A DNA stretch of 64,000 bases from NCBI GenBank assembly GCA_036023115.1, contig JAYKKT010000046.1, positions 5,230,001-5,294,000 on the forward strand, in the 5' to 3' direction. Origin of the DNA: Brasenia schreberi (lineage: Eukaryota > Streptophyta > Magnoliopsida > Nymphaeales > Cabombaceae). Made by a program: the position numbers and the translations under genes. The notes below the pieces were generated by a model. That model was not told the origin of the DNA. It was given only the letters and a program-made list of their open reading frames with translations, and did no database searches. This document shows positions 24,741 to 38,250 of this stretch, piece by piece (within the stretch, counting starts at the first letter, position 1; each line of letters opens with the position of its first letter).

Positions 24741-25390
24741 TGAGTGGATCCACGAACTGTTCGGGTTGTTCCCCGGATTACCAAGAATGCATTTTTCTCA
24801 AGAAAGTGGATCCTACTAGCACAGCAATCCAATTTCAACAGCAAAGAAATCGTGTTCCTTGCAGTAGAATTTCTCTGTGTTAACGGCTACGAGAAAATTG
24901 AATCGCTGTATTTAAAGGTATTTCTTGCATTTTTTTGAACTTTTAACTTAAAAATAATAAAACCAAAATTTCATGTATTTTCAAGTTTTTCTTCTTACGA
25001 GAGAGTGGCATGATTGAAATTATTTGTGCATGTAGGGATGGTATTTGTATGCTCCAGAAGGGCGAAAACGAAATTCTCCACTAAAATCGACAAGAGGGGA
25101 GTGTGTGGTGCTCGTATTGGTCGGAAGAGAGAGAGAGAGAGGTTGCCGCGTTTATCTCCCGGCCTCTCCCCTTCGATTGCGCTTCGCCCTTTCAGGAACT
25201 GAACGCCGATTTCGACGCGTTTTGTGACACGGATCTTCTTTCTCTCTGTCGTCGATTCTGCAGAGGAAGCCTCGCCCTTTCTTCATTCTTGAAGATTGTA
25301 GTCGTCTTCCCGGTTGGCGATTTGTTAGATCTTCGGCGTTTGCCGATTGTCCGTCTTGGTCTTCGAATTGGGATCTCAGGAATCGTGTCC

Positions 25391-28300
25391 ATGGAAGCTT
25401 CCGATTTGTGGATTGCTCGCTTCGCCACCTCTAAGCGATACCAATCCGCCCTTCAATTCCGTTCCGGTCTCTCTCTCTCTCTCGGGTTTTTCTCTGGACT
25501 TCGTTGCATAGGTTGGGGTCTTAATTGGTTGGATTTGGGGGTGTTCAATTTTGGTGTTGCTATTGATGAATCAGGTGCAGATCTTCAGTTGAGCTTCGAT
25601 GATTTTGAGGGGGAAGAGGATCTGCGACAGGAATTCTCGTGTCCATTCTGTTCGGAGGATTTTGATATCGTTGGTCTTTGTTGTCACATAGATGATGAGC
25701 ATTCCGTCGAGGCTAAAAATACGGTACCTTTTCATCCCGATGTAGTTTGCGATTTGTTGGTTGGATTAAAGCTTTTTCCTTTTGTTGGGGTCATTCTCAT
25801 AGTTGATATGTTATAGTATTTATCTTATAGGTATTTGATTTTGAGGGTTTTGATTAGAGTTCTCACAATAAATGAGCAACTAGCCTCTGCTTTAGTTACT
25901 GTCGATAACATGATGTTCTTGACTCCTGTTGTTTCCCAATTATTCTTTCCGGAATCTTGTATATGAGCTTCATGATCACTGGTTTATAAGAGAGTTGGTT
26001 TTAATGGTTGTGATTATGTATTTTGTGCTTGTGTTATGTTATAAGAGTTCTCAGAAGCGTGTTCCCTGGAACTCCGGACCTTGTTTACGTTAGAACTTTA
26101 TAGGACGCTCAGTGTTGTTGTGGCCATCCCATTTTGCTCCTAAAGAGACGAACAAAAACGTGCTTATGTAAGACGGTTGCTATTGGTGATAGATTTCGCC
26201 TAGTGCTTATTTGAAAATCGTATGATGGATTTTCTGGGTTTCCTCCAAGCATGAACGGTTGCTTTTCTGTCATTGTTGCTTTGTGGATATTTGGTTATTT
26301 GATAGTTTTAATTTTATATAATATCCTGTGGTATTCTTGTTTCAATTAATCAGGGACTTGTATTAGAACGTTGATTTCATTTTTTATGGTGATCCTACAA
26401 ATTCTTAGCGAAGAACCACGTGAGAAAAATGTTTCTATTCCTTTTGGAATCCGGTCTCTTTGTTCTTCCTTTGTGTTAATCACCTCCTACTCTAGACCTG
26501 ACTGTATTTCGCTCTTGATAGGTGTGTCCCGTTTGTGGAACCCGAGTAGGGATGGATATGGTCGGGCATATCACAATGCAGCATGGACATTTCTTCAAGA
26601 TATCCTTTTCCCTACTTCGCTTACAAGGGATTTTGATACCATGTTGCATAAGTCTGTTGACTTCGTATTTTCAGCCTTTTAGGATTATTTCTTTCTTCTT
26701 TGGTAGCTGAAATGTTTGCATCTTTTAAGACTTCATGAAGCTATTAACTAACCCTGTGGAGTTTTAACTGGTGAAATTTAGGTGTACTCAAATGAAATCG
26801 TTCTGACCTCCCAACTAGGTTTCTTCTATTCTCAAAGAGAAAGAACGATGCAGTGGTCAAAGTAGGACGCAAAAAGTTTGGGACTGGACCTATCGGTTAT
26901 TCTCTTGACCTTGCTTGTGCACTTGTTGATGATGCTTGGATGAGTTTGTCACTCTGAAGGTGCAGAAAAATATATGAATCAATTCACTAGCATATAGGCT
27001 CTTCTCTGTTGGTGCGGCTGAGGCCATTTGCTTTTTCCTCAGCTGGTTTCTCTTGGTTTTGGGGAATGAAAATTGTGCTGCTTATCAAATAGCTATGTGC
27101 TGTATTCATTTCTAATAGAAATGTCTCCTACTTATGTTACATTATTTACGGGTTTAGTGGTGAATTTAGAAATTTCTTTAAAATTCATCAGGGAAATTTA
27201 TAAGTTCACAATCTTTGCATGGTTTTTCCTAAAAATATCTCTTTCTCTAATATCTTTCTAACGATTCCCTTGCCGAGAGAAACCCAGGTAAGAGAGCTGG
27301 AGATGTGAGTATGACCCAGTATGATGTTGACATTGTGTCATCATGGTAAGATAGAATCTAGGTTAGTACCTGGTCATTATAACCTGTCAGTAGGCCATTT
27401 AACGAACTGTTGGTCTTCTCCCAAAACATGAAGATACAGACGAGAGAGTAGACAATTCTAAACTACTCTTTTCTTTGTTTTAACATTCTTTCTAGTGAGT
27501 GCAACATATTGTCAGTTGAGATACTACAGATGTCTCCCTAAGGGTTAGAATAGTGGAAAGGGCCTCTGGCTTCTTTGACAGGTAAATTAGGGGTTTCTCT
27601 CATGGGCATTAGCAGAGATGCAGCATGCCTTTGGAGTGAGCAGCTCGGCTGGGGAGCTTATGTCTGGTTGTTCCAACCTTCTAAAGGCAGTTTCTCTATT
27701 TTCTTGGTCTTATCATTTTGAAGAGTCAATGTGGTCTGGTCCTAAGCCCAGATAAAGGAGGGTTGTGTTAGGCTTCTAAAGGCAACGGAAAACTTTGTCG
27801 GACTTATTTATCATAGATTCTACAAATTATGATAGGGCTCTGTGAAAACAAAGAATCCATGTAGCCAACCCCATCTAGTATGGGAAAAGGCTTAGTTGTT
27901 GTAATGTGGTCTGGTCCTAATTAAGTCCAACTTTTGATTTTTAAATTTTTCCTTCTGAAAATCATTGGAGTGATTATAATTAAGTAAGAAAAGCGACCTG
28001 CTAGCAGTTGTCATTTATGTTTTCCTTGATTGACTTCCACATTCAGCGCAGAAGAAGATTTAGAAAAGGACCCTCTCATTCTACACTTTCAATGTTGAGC
28101 AAGGAACTCCGGGAGGGGCATCTCCAGTCTCTTTTGGCTTCATCTTATCCGGTTGCTTCATCCAGTACAGCTCCAGACCCTTTGTTGTCATCATTCATTT
28201 ACAACATGCCCACGGTTGATGCACCTTCAAAGCAAGAACCTCGTTCATCGGTTGAGGCAATTTCTCATAAAAAGCCTTTAGATGAGAAAGTGACACAAAG

Positions 28301-29398
28301 GTAGCGCTGTTTTATTTCTACTGCAATGAATTTTTACCGGTGGTTTTTTGGAAGTAGGCTATGATGATCAGCATTCATCTCAACATCATAATACCTAAGA
28401 CCAACATCATGTCACCTTTCATCCCAACAGACCAAGTAGGTGATTCATTCTTCTTCTGCTTAGAGAGCTAGAGCTATGGTTGGAGATTTGGCTACCTTTG
28501 TCAGTTTTCCTTTTGAGAGTCTAATTTAAAAGCAAACACAGTTTAATATCCTAAAAGCTATACCACGATAGACTATGTCTGTCTTTACACACAAAAACCA
28601 TTATACTCTTGTCAAATGATCATAGGCTTCGGTGAATGTATAACTCGAAGAATATTGCTATTTGCTTGTCATCTTATCCAGTGTTTCGCTTTTAAGAGAA
28701 AGACTTTGAACTCGAAAATTCCCCCTCTTTTGGCTTCATCATAGTCTGCAGGGCAGAGGTAACAGTTCCTACTTCTTCCAGACAACATACGCTGCTGACG
28801 GTTCCTACTTCTTCCAGATAATGTACGATGGGTATGTTGGATCAAGCAGCCAAGATAAGAACCTGCTGACTTTGGCCATGTCAATCTTTTAGTGCTAGTG
28901 GCAATTCCTCTCGTTTCCAGTCATTTGATTAGCCTCTGCAGATCTGTAAATGTTGAACTGTTTCTCCTGCTGCAACCATCACACCTGTGCCACTCTTTGG
29001 CATAAGCCATGCATAATGAAACAAGCCTTATCTTCACCCTACGGATTGAATGGGTTTGGTATTCATCTTGGCTAAAGTTCGGCTTTCATTGCTGCTGCAA
29101 CTTTCATCAGCTTTGTCGAATATGAAGCACGTCATAATAACAGTTTGATAGATTGCACTGCGTTTTTAATCTCAAGATTAAGCTTTGGATTGCCATCTAT
29201 CCAAAAACGTATAAGAGTTCTGTTTCATATCACATCATGGTTTTATTTACCTATTGTAGTATTTATATACTCTGAAATGATAATTCTTTTTCCAGCAATG
29301 AACCGCCTGTCTCGGACAAGGAGCAAGAGGAGAGGACTCGCAGGTGCTGCTTCGTTCAGGAACTTTTGTTATCCAAGATCTTCAATGACACGTTATGA
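25391..29398 (+). CDS. Di19 drought-induced zinc-binding protein
   Basis: Five exons: 25391-25466, 25581-25723 (or from 25575), 26522-26599, 28041-28300 and 29296-29398 (TGA 29396-29398). They give 219 aa (221 with the upstream acceptor), in the usual Di19 range. The N-terminus MEASDLWIARFATSKRYQSA matches the family start. Two zinc-binding motifs follow: CPFC (C46, C49) with H61 and H66 in CCHIDDEH, and CPVC (C75, C78) with H89 and H94 in GHITMQH. The basic RRRRFRK (102-108) is a likely nuclear localisation signal. PDPLLSSFI and the C-terminal FVQELLLSKIF block close the protein. Di19 proteins are nuclear, respond to drought and salt, bind DNA and are phosphorylated by calcium-dependent kinases in Arabidopsis. 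Intron 3 (26600-28040) is not GT-AG but a U12-type AT-AC intron. The (CT)n after the exon 1 donor is unusual. Confidence 0.95.
26600..28040 (+). other. U12-type AT-AC intron in the Di19 gene
   Basis: Removing 26600-28040 joins TTCAAG to ATTCAGCGC and restores the conserved FKIQRRRR. The intron starts ATATCCTTTT (the U12 5' consensus is ATATCCTT) and ends TTTCCTTGATTGACTTCCAC. TTCCTTGAT matches the U12 branch-site consensus TTCCTTRAY, about 10 nt before the terminal AC. It should be removed by the minor spliceosome. An RTE LINE end lies inside at 27.85 kb. Confidence 0.9.
27838..27903 (+). mobile_element. RTE-type LINE 3' end inside the U12 intron
   Basis: AACAAAGAATCCATGTAGCC, AACCCCATCTAGTATGG, AAAAGGCTTAG and TTGTTGTA form the same terminal block as at 22.9 kb in the opposite orientation. 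Confidence 0.6.
28760..28825. repeat. short tandem duplication of about 37 bp
   Basis: GTTCCTACTTCTTCCAGA occurs twice in a row, in the last intron of the Di19 gene. Confidence 0.8.
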
Positions 29399-31029
29399 AG
29401 GACAAAATTCGGTGTGTCTTGCACTGTCTCTGATCGAATGTGATTGCCCAGAGACTGGGAAGAGCAGGCAGTAGTAGATTATGATGAAAAAGAGTTTTTC
29501 TTGCTACCCTGCCTTGATCTGGAGGAGGACCCATGTTCACGCATGGTAAAGCTTGGTGGTGTGGGTTCATGATATGCAAAATGTACTGTTGATAGATTAG
29601 GGTCTGCATATGTAGTATTTCCTTTCCAATAGACTTTATGAAACAACCTTCTGTTCAATGGAAGTTGCTTGTTCTAATGAAAACGTCATCGGCTTTGTGC
29701 GGCTGGACGCTTGTGTTGAGATTTTGTTGTCTGTCGCTCTTGGTATTTGTCGTTGTCAATCAGTGGCTGAAATAGTATAGATTATGACGTGCATAAGCTG
29801 TAGATTTTACTAATTCTGTTCTTATAAAAGAAAACTTTACTAATTCTGTTTATCTTACAAAAGAAAACTAATTCTGGTGATAAACGAGTTATAACTGGCG
29901 ATTCATCTATGACGACCACATGCCACGCTCCCATATATGCTCTTTAAAGCATTATTGCTAGTGTTGGTGGGCAGTGGTCTGCTCCAGGAGAGAGTCGAAG
30001 CTGGGCGATTACCAAGAAGATGCTCGCCCTTCTCAGCCTTCAATATTATAATTGCGAAGGCATCACTTCTTGGCCCCAGTTCTTGCTGCATCTGTGTGCT
30101 ACGGCGTTCTTTTCTCCTCCCTTTTTACATCGTAAAGGGAACTAAGAGTTGTTTCAGGCCCACAGGTGCCTAGTTCCGGGAAACAGAATTAATGAAACTC
30201 TAATTAGCTTGAAGCATTAAAATTAGGTTGTCTCAAAATATGAAATTTAATTAAAAATCAAATACCATGCCGAATCAGTTCACCCAAAAATGGTTCTTTT
30301 GACCGATTTGATTCAAAACCATCAATTGATGATAAGTTCCATTCAGCTCTGAAAGTACTGCACTAAACTCCAAGTTCAACTGGCTGGCAAGACAAAAGAC
30401 AGCAATCAATCTGGCGAAGTCTGGTATGGGATCAACTTGATTGATATTCCGGCCCCTGTAGCAGCAATCTGTCTCGCTTTCCGGATTTGCGTTCAATCTG
30501 TGTCGGTACAATTGAAGCTCTAGAATAACGTCGAATTGATAGGCTTCCGCAACCGGACTCGACAAATCCGAAGATGGCTGCCTGAAGTTTGGTTTTCCTC
30601 GTAAGAAGTCTCAAGTTCAATACTCCATATCTGCCGAATTAACTCTTAGCTTGCAAAGAAAAAGACAGATTTGCCACTAAGTCTAAAGAGACAAAACCGC
30701 GTTATCCTATCTCTGAACATGGTTCCTTCGTCTCTGTAGATTTCATTATTTCTGCAAACGCAGGGGTATTTGTGAAGACCGTGAAACTTAAAATTTCAAC
30801 AGCCTCTTAACCAAGTCCTTGTCATTAACTTCAATAAATGATCAGTTGGGATGTTCCGATTCTCTTAGAGCTCAGTTTCACACTGCTCCTGTTTGAGTTC
30901 ACTGGCACGACCACCAGACCCATCTATATCTTCACAATGAGTGTATATATATCTCTATATATATGAGGATCCAACTTAACTATTCTCGACAGAGAAGCTC
31001 CCAAATGAATTAAAGCATGAATATTGAGG
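29399..31029. other. 3' flank of Di19 and spacer, no gene seen
   Basis: The first few hundred bases are the probable 3' untranslated region. Open frames at 29.9-30.6 kb occur on both strands with no recognisable domain. Confidence 0.5.
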
Positions 31030-31632
31030 CGTAAGCAGTGGTGCTACATAATATAAGAATGGAAGGATGGCGTGCATCCATGTCTTCTTTAGGATGAAGT
31101 GCGAAGGAATTTATTATAAAAGAGCGCACTCGCTTATTCTTGGTGAGGTGAAGTGAGGTGGGTGATTTTATGGAATGCATGCATGCTTTATTTGGTAGTA
31201 ATTAGAACGGAAGTGATGGCCAACTCATACGTGCTTTCTTCTTCTTCTTGACATAATCGGTGGTCCAATTGTCTATAAACAAATGAACACTCGCTAGCTC
31301 CCCCGAAAACACAACCATCAGAAGGCGATCGTTCCACTCATCAACTAAATGGTAATACCTTTTTCTCTCAGCTTCTGTAGGTAGATTTTCTTGTTATTTT
31401 CTACGATTCATGGGAAATTAAGATGCCTTTGACATGGTATATTTGTATATATGCTTGCAGGGGAACAAGGAGATAACTTGTTATGGTGTTTCTTCTCATT
31501 GTATTGGTCCTGATTCAAACTTACTGTGAAGGATTCTGGCTTCCCCGAGCAAACGCTGATGATGGTGAAATAAACAAATGCCAAAAAACCGGATGGGTAG
31601 CTGGCATAAGAAATTTCGACATCCTTTTGTAA
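31030..31632 (+). repeat. tandem segmental duplication, copy A
   Basis: This block (GCAGTGGTGCT, GGAATTTATTAT, GAGGTGAAGTGA, TGGGTGATT, CATGCATGC, the leader with a GGTAAT donor, and the first neprosin-type exon) recurs at 34132-34690, 3.1 kb away in the same orientation. Promoter, leader and first exon were duplicated together. Confidence 0.85.
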
Positions 31633-32741
31633 GTGCACTTGTTTTGTAATTCAAAATTTAATTTTCATCGATTAAAAATAGATGGTTATCGAAGAGAAAA
31701 CCATCGCCAAAGAAAATTAAAATCCTTGATATTTTTCAACAGATTCCTCATATCCATTCATACATTTAGGAACCATGCATGGTTTCTCTGACCTCGCAAG
31801 CGCTTGTGTGTGTGTGTGAGAGAGAGTTGCTTACATGGATTTAGTAGGGAACAAAGGTGAGAAATGATGGTGGTCAGCCAGGATGTTTTCGATGGATAAA
31901 CAACCGTCTTTTTTACGTTGGAATTGGAAAAGTGGAGTGCATCAATCTCAGCAAACTGCATAAAAAGTACATAATAGATGGAAAATCTATCGACGATGCA
32001 ATGGCTTCTACTGCAGCTACTTTTAGCTAACTAAAGAACCATATATCAAGGAATTGACATGATGAAGGCAAAATCCCCTCACCGACTCCATTTGAAACTT
32101 CCTCTCAATCTTCTATCGACGTAGAGGACTCCCCCAACGAGCTCGACTAAAAGCGTAAAATTACAAGATGAACAAAGTTCTGAAACACAGCTTCGCATTG
32201 CAATACTAATTCAAAGAAAAGACGATCTTGAAATTCCAATGAGTATGACATTAATTTACTAAATCGAAAAGCTGCAGCTTGCATCACCATGCTTGGTTGT
32301 TATATACATACATACAAATATATATAGATATATAGATATACATATATGTATGTATGTATGTATCAGTCGGTTTGCTTCTGACTTCCATTTTGCCTTTCTC
32401 TTCAGCTTGGCTTTAAAGGCACCCTCTTCATCACCATAATCCCATCTACGCGGTGAGGATGTCGAAAAACATTGCACTGGGATCTACATTGAATTAGCGA
32501 GACGAACATCACAGAGCATGCCGCTGGGGTTCAAGGACCCCAACCATTTCAAAACCCAAATGGGCAACGCCGTGGTACCACAAGGACCAGGGAAAGGATC
32601 CAAAATGAAGGACATTACGAATTTCTTGACCAACTACGGGATAACTATGCTAATCCTTGGATTAAGGGATACGACCCTAACTTCAGCACCTTCATCTACT
32701 TTGGAGGACCATGGAATGGAGAGTGCATAACAAGGGAATGA
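31483..32741 (+). pseudogene. neprosin-type (DUF239) peptidase gene remnant A
   Basis: The first piece (31483-31632) reads MVFLLIVLVLIQTYCEGFWL, a secretion signal peptide, and then runs into a stop after 49 codons. A separate C-terminal piece (32518-32741) reads FKDPNHFKTQMGNAVVPQGP and GKGSKMKDI. One frame later it continues FLDQLRDNYANPWIKGYDPN and FSTFIYFGGPWNGEC, then TGA 32739-32741. TQMG-G--P and the closing (F)YFGGP...C are signatures of the neprosin domain, secreted glutamic peptidases cutting after proline. The one-base frameshift near 32616 and the absence of the central catalytic region between 31.6 and 32.5 kb show a pseudogene. A plus-strand frame at about 31.85-32.03 kb (GCFRWINNRLFYVGIGKVEC) is open for some 60 codons but I could not assign it. 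Confidence 0.7.
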
Positions 32742-32993
32742 TGGTTGTTGTTCCATGGTGATTATCTTGCATCGCTGAAGCACAAACGTATTAGTATAAT
32801 AAACAGGTCTCCAAGTTACCAAACCAAATGTCGTATAATGTCATCTACGGGAAGTTACCATTGGAACTTATATCATACAACTGCAATTATATATATTATA
32901 TATAGAGAGAGGAGGGTGGTACATGTCCACGTTCAAATACACTCATCCATGTCGACGGTCAAATCCACATCTCCATCGAGTATTATTGTATTT

Positions 32994-32999
<6 letters not shown>

Positions 33000-33063
<64 letters not shown>
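33000..33063. repeat. (TA)n microsatellite
   Basis: About 62 nt of TA after a T-run. Confidence 0.95.
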
Positions 33064-33064
<1 letters not shown>

Positions 33065-34073
33065 GTATTAAATATATTTTAAAGTAAATTCTCCACACCA
33101 TCATCGATGGATCCAGTACAAGTTAACTTAGCTAACAGTCCGCTCGGGTGATAAAGGAAAGAAGCCGAAAAATTGAAGAAGGTTTGTTCATTTTTGTTTT
33201 GCTGGTTGGCCGCCCCTACTTCTAGTCCTCATGACAAGTCATTATTGAGGCTAAAGTACTGAGTTGAGTGACTGTGTATGAGGCCACTAGGCTCAAAGAG
33301 CCGCTGAGAAGTTACAAATACCGCATAGATAAGATAATTAATGACCACATTCTCATAATAGAATTTGAATTATCTTGAATATTTACCAACAGCCCCATTC
33401 AGGCCTAGCTATTCTCTTCTAATTTCTTCAAACAAACACAAGGAGGTAAAAAAAAAAGAAATAGTTTAAATTATTCTTTTTTACTATGATTACTTGATGT
33501 AAACCTATGGACGTTGGCCATTTCTTGTTTCAGGTTTCCTTGTGTCGTATAATTTTGTGTTAATAGACGTCGCCATGTCAACCCGAACAACTATTCCTTT
33601 TCATGTCACCTTGGGGGGACGCGCTATCAAGACAAACACCGGCTTCTTGGGTCATGACTGTGTAGATGATCTAGTGTTGTGTTATATTTTGACACTAGTG
33701 CCAATTTCGTGGTTTGGGTCCCGCTTGTGTCCTGTTTTACTCTTGTTACTTTGGTTGCACACAAGCATGATGTACCTATGTGGACTTTTGTTTCTGTGTC
33801 GAGTTTGATTGTCATCTCTTAATTGGAAAGTTTTCAAATATGATATTTGCACTATTAAAAAACACAATCGTCGTTACATTTTACAACTATAAGAAAATGG
33901 TTCTGAGTGGTTCGGTACTTGCTCCCCTTTTGCCGACGGTGTTTTTACTCTTTTAGTAAAAAAAATCGTGGGCAATAGTGTGTGGAAAACAACCAGATAA
34001 CCATATTTGCACTTTTTTTTGAAAGTCGGGATTACTTCAATTCGTTGCAGGACAAATCAACAAACTTTACTAT

Positions 34074-34075
<2 letters not shown>

Positions 34076-34104
<29 letters not shown>
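34076..34104. repeat. (TA)n microsatellite
   Basis: A short TA run at the left edge of duplication copy B. Confidence 0.9.
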
Positions 34105-34107
<3 letters not shown>

Positions 34108-34535
34108 CAATGAACTAAAGACTGAATGTACAGACGTATGCAGTGGTGCTCCTTTGCTCACAAATGGAAATGAAGAATACATGAACGGGAGGAAGGTAAC
34201 GTGCATGCATGACTTTATTTAGAATGAATTAGAACCCAAGGAATTTATTATGAAAGAACGAACTCGCTTCTTCTTTGTGAGGTGAAGTGAAGTGGGTGAT
34301 TCTGTGGAATACATGCATGCCTTAGTCTATCTATAAACTAATGAACGCTTGCTAGCTCTCCCGCAAACACAGTTATCAGAAGGAGATCGTTCCTCTGGTA
34401 ATCTAGTTGGTGGTACCATCTTTTCAGCTTTCATAGCCTTTTCTGTTATTTTCTATTACTTGTGGGAAATTAAGGTGCCTTTTCACATGGTATATTTGTA
34501 TACATACTTGCAGGAGAACAAGGAGAAAACTTCTC

Positions 34536-36193
<1,658 letters not shown>

Positions 36194-36982
36194 TCTTTTA
36201 GCTAATTGATTTAAAACTCGTAAAAAGACAACCAAAGAAAGCTTCGTTTCTGAGTTACAATGGAGAAGCTGAGGACATTCATGGATTGTTGTCGACTCAA
36301 TATCAAAATGAACAGGAGAATCGTTAGCTCATTCAAGCTGATAAAAACACGAGCCCATACAATTCTCTTAAATTCTGAAAGACTTGATCGGTTAATTACA
36401 TTACGCAAGCCCAATCCTTCAGCTACAAGATCTTGTAGCGTATATTCTAAGACCTAATCCGAGACCGAGACGAACCAAACTACACATGCGTTGCTCATGC
36501 TGGGCTGGTAGCCATAACAAGCCAGCTTCGTCTTGGTTCGATTGATATGAACCAGACGTAAACGAGCTGGTCACTACTCGAACCAAGCCCAGCACTAGCA
36601 GCTCAGCTCATTGTATCCCTACAGACACACACACACACACACACATGCATGCACTTATTCTATCTTCCTTAATTGAAATGCATATGCTGGCATAAGTACC
36701 GGCAAGCAAGGTCTTAGTCGTCAGTAATGGCTGTATGGAGCTCAACAGAAGCTGGAAAGTAAGCCCTCGGTGCTGGACCGGACCCACCGTCATCAGCGTG
36801 ACCTCCTGTTGCATAAGTTTCTTTTCTTTCTTGTGTTAAGTGAGCCCAAAATTTAGTGCATGTAGTTACAAAAACGGGTAAGAGAAAGTGGCTTCATAAT
36901 GCAAATACATATAAAGTTTCTCCTATGATCTGATCTATAATTTGTGTTGGTATAGATAACAATTCATAAATTTGACTTTATT

Positions 36983-37105
36983 CAGCACGCAGAGTGTTAG
37001 CTCAACCGGAACGGCCTTCTGACTCCCAACACCACGGTGGTGAGTTCGATTCCCAGGGTGTGCATGCACGTGTAAGGCTTCGACCTCCCATTCTAAAAAG
37101 AAATT
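36983..37105 (+). mobile_element. tRNA-derived SINE copy, best preserved
   Basis: Box A TAGCTCAACCGG fits TRGYNNARNNGG exactly. Box B GAGTTCGATTCC is intact 53 nt later. Then TGCATGCACGTG, AAGGCTTCGACCTCCC and a short A-rich tail follow. The extra 3' body separates it from a true tRNA gene. Confidence 0.75.
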
Positions 37106-37374
37106 ATTAATATTGAATGTATGGGTAAATTCTAATGTTTGCTGATACTGACTACAATGTTATATATGAAGTATAAAATTTATAAATATACTTAAATGTA
37201 TGATAATCCAAATTTATGCTATGAAGTATAATACTCAGCAATATATTTAGTTGTACACTTAAATATTTTAAATAATGGCATTTTTAGAAACCATAGCACT
37301 AAAAAGTGAATAGCGAAATCATTGAAATAATGACATTATTTGGATGTTGAAGTCCATAAAAAGGAAGGCAAAGA

Positions 37375-37497
37375 AAAAAACACTCATATGACTCACCTGG
37401 CACGGGGCTCAAGTCACAAAATGTAGGTTGTGAGTTCGATAGGGAGTGTGCATACCTGGTTTTGGCCTCTTCGTTGTAAAAAAAAAAGAGGAAAAGA
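37375..37497 (+). mobile_element. tRNA-derived SINE copy
   Basis: GACTCACCTGGCACGGGGCT, GGTTGTGAGTTCGATAGG, GCATACCTGGTTTTGGCCTC and an A10 tail. The 3' body matches the antisense copy at 0.55-0.66 kb. Confidence 0.65.
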
Positions 37498-37984
37498 AAA
37501 AGGAAGAAAACTAGAATGCATTTCATACATAAATACATGTTCAGGAAGTATTGATCTAAAAATTATACGTTCAGATATTCAATGGAAAAGTTTATACTGA
37601 ACAGAAAATCTGGAGTACCATTTTCATAGGTAGTGTTTGGCTTGGGAAAACCAAAAGCATCTGGTTTTCCCACTCTTTCCTCTTGTTTGTATGTGCTTGG
37701 ACCCAGTTTGGATCAGTCTTAGGGATCTGGATTATAGAGTGCATTAGCTTGAACAGGTTTGGTAATAAAAGCATGATCCAATTGACAACCAGGAATGATT
37801 CAGTACTAAATAGCTGCATTAAAACCCCATTTCTGATCCCAATTCTATTAAAGAATCCGAATCATTTATATTATTTACATATAAAGCATGACGGATACGA
37901 TTTACATATATGCGCGTGTTGGTGATTTTTGGGTCCCCTTTTCAAAACCCTACTTTTGTAGAATTTATTTTGATTAGCTCGGAC

Positions 37985-38250
37985 TTCATTTGGGTGCCTG
38001 GAACTAGACATATACGGTTCCAGTCTTCCTAGAATCGAGAACCATAACTGAACGGGAACCAGGCGGTTCCGTTCTCAGTTTGTTTCAAACCATCTGTAAC
38101 AAAAAAAAAAGTTCTTAAAATTTTGGAAACAAGGTGTAACCAGAACCGGTTATTGTTCTTGTTCCAGTTTTGACCGGCTCAGCCTAGTTCCAACCGAAAC
38201 CAAACCGGGCTAGAAACCGGTTGGAGACCGATTCGGTTATGGTTGTAGGT
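37985..38250. repeat. GAACC/CCGGTT-rich dispersed repeat
   Basis: Repeated GAACC, ACCGGTT, GGTTCC and ACCGGGCTAGAAACCGG words, as at 7.4 and 53.1 kb. Confidence 0.6.

Larger units (their letters stand above)
19647..25390. other. 3' flank of the exonuclease gene and spacer with transposon ends
   Basis: No gene is seen. The first part is likely 3' untranslated or flanking sequence. Listed separately are a CACTA-like end at 22.3 kb, an antisense RTE LINE end at 22.9 kb, a poly-C tract at 23.88 kb, a GAACC-rich repeat at 24.1 kb and a SINE at 24.64 kb. The 5' leader of the Di19 gene, with a GA run near 25.13 kb, occupies the end. Confidence 0.55.
32742..34131. other. spacer between the two neprosin remnants
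   Basis: No exon is seen. It holds a (TA)n array at 33.0 kb, and near 33.88 kb ACTATAAGAAAATGG followed by TGCCGACGGTG, which resembles a degraded CACTA-type end. Confidence 0.5.

Noticed and set aside
36983..37060. Possible functional tRNA gene
   Set aside because: Boxes A and B are present, but no cloverleaf acceptor stem or anticodon arm can be formed and the 3' body matches other SINE copies.
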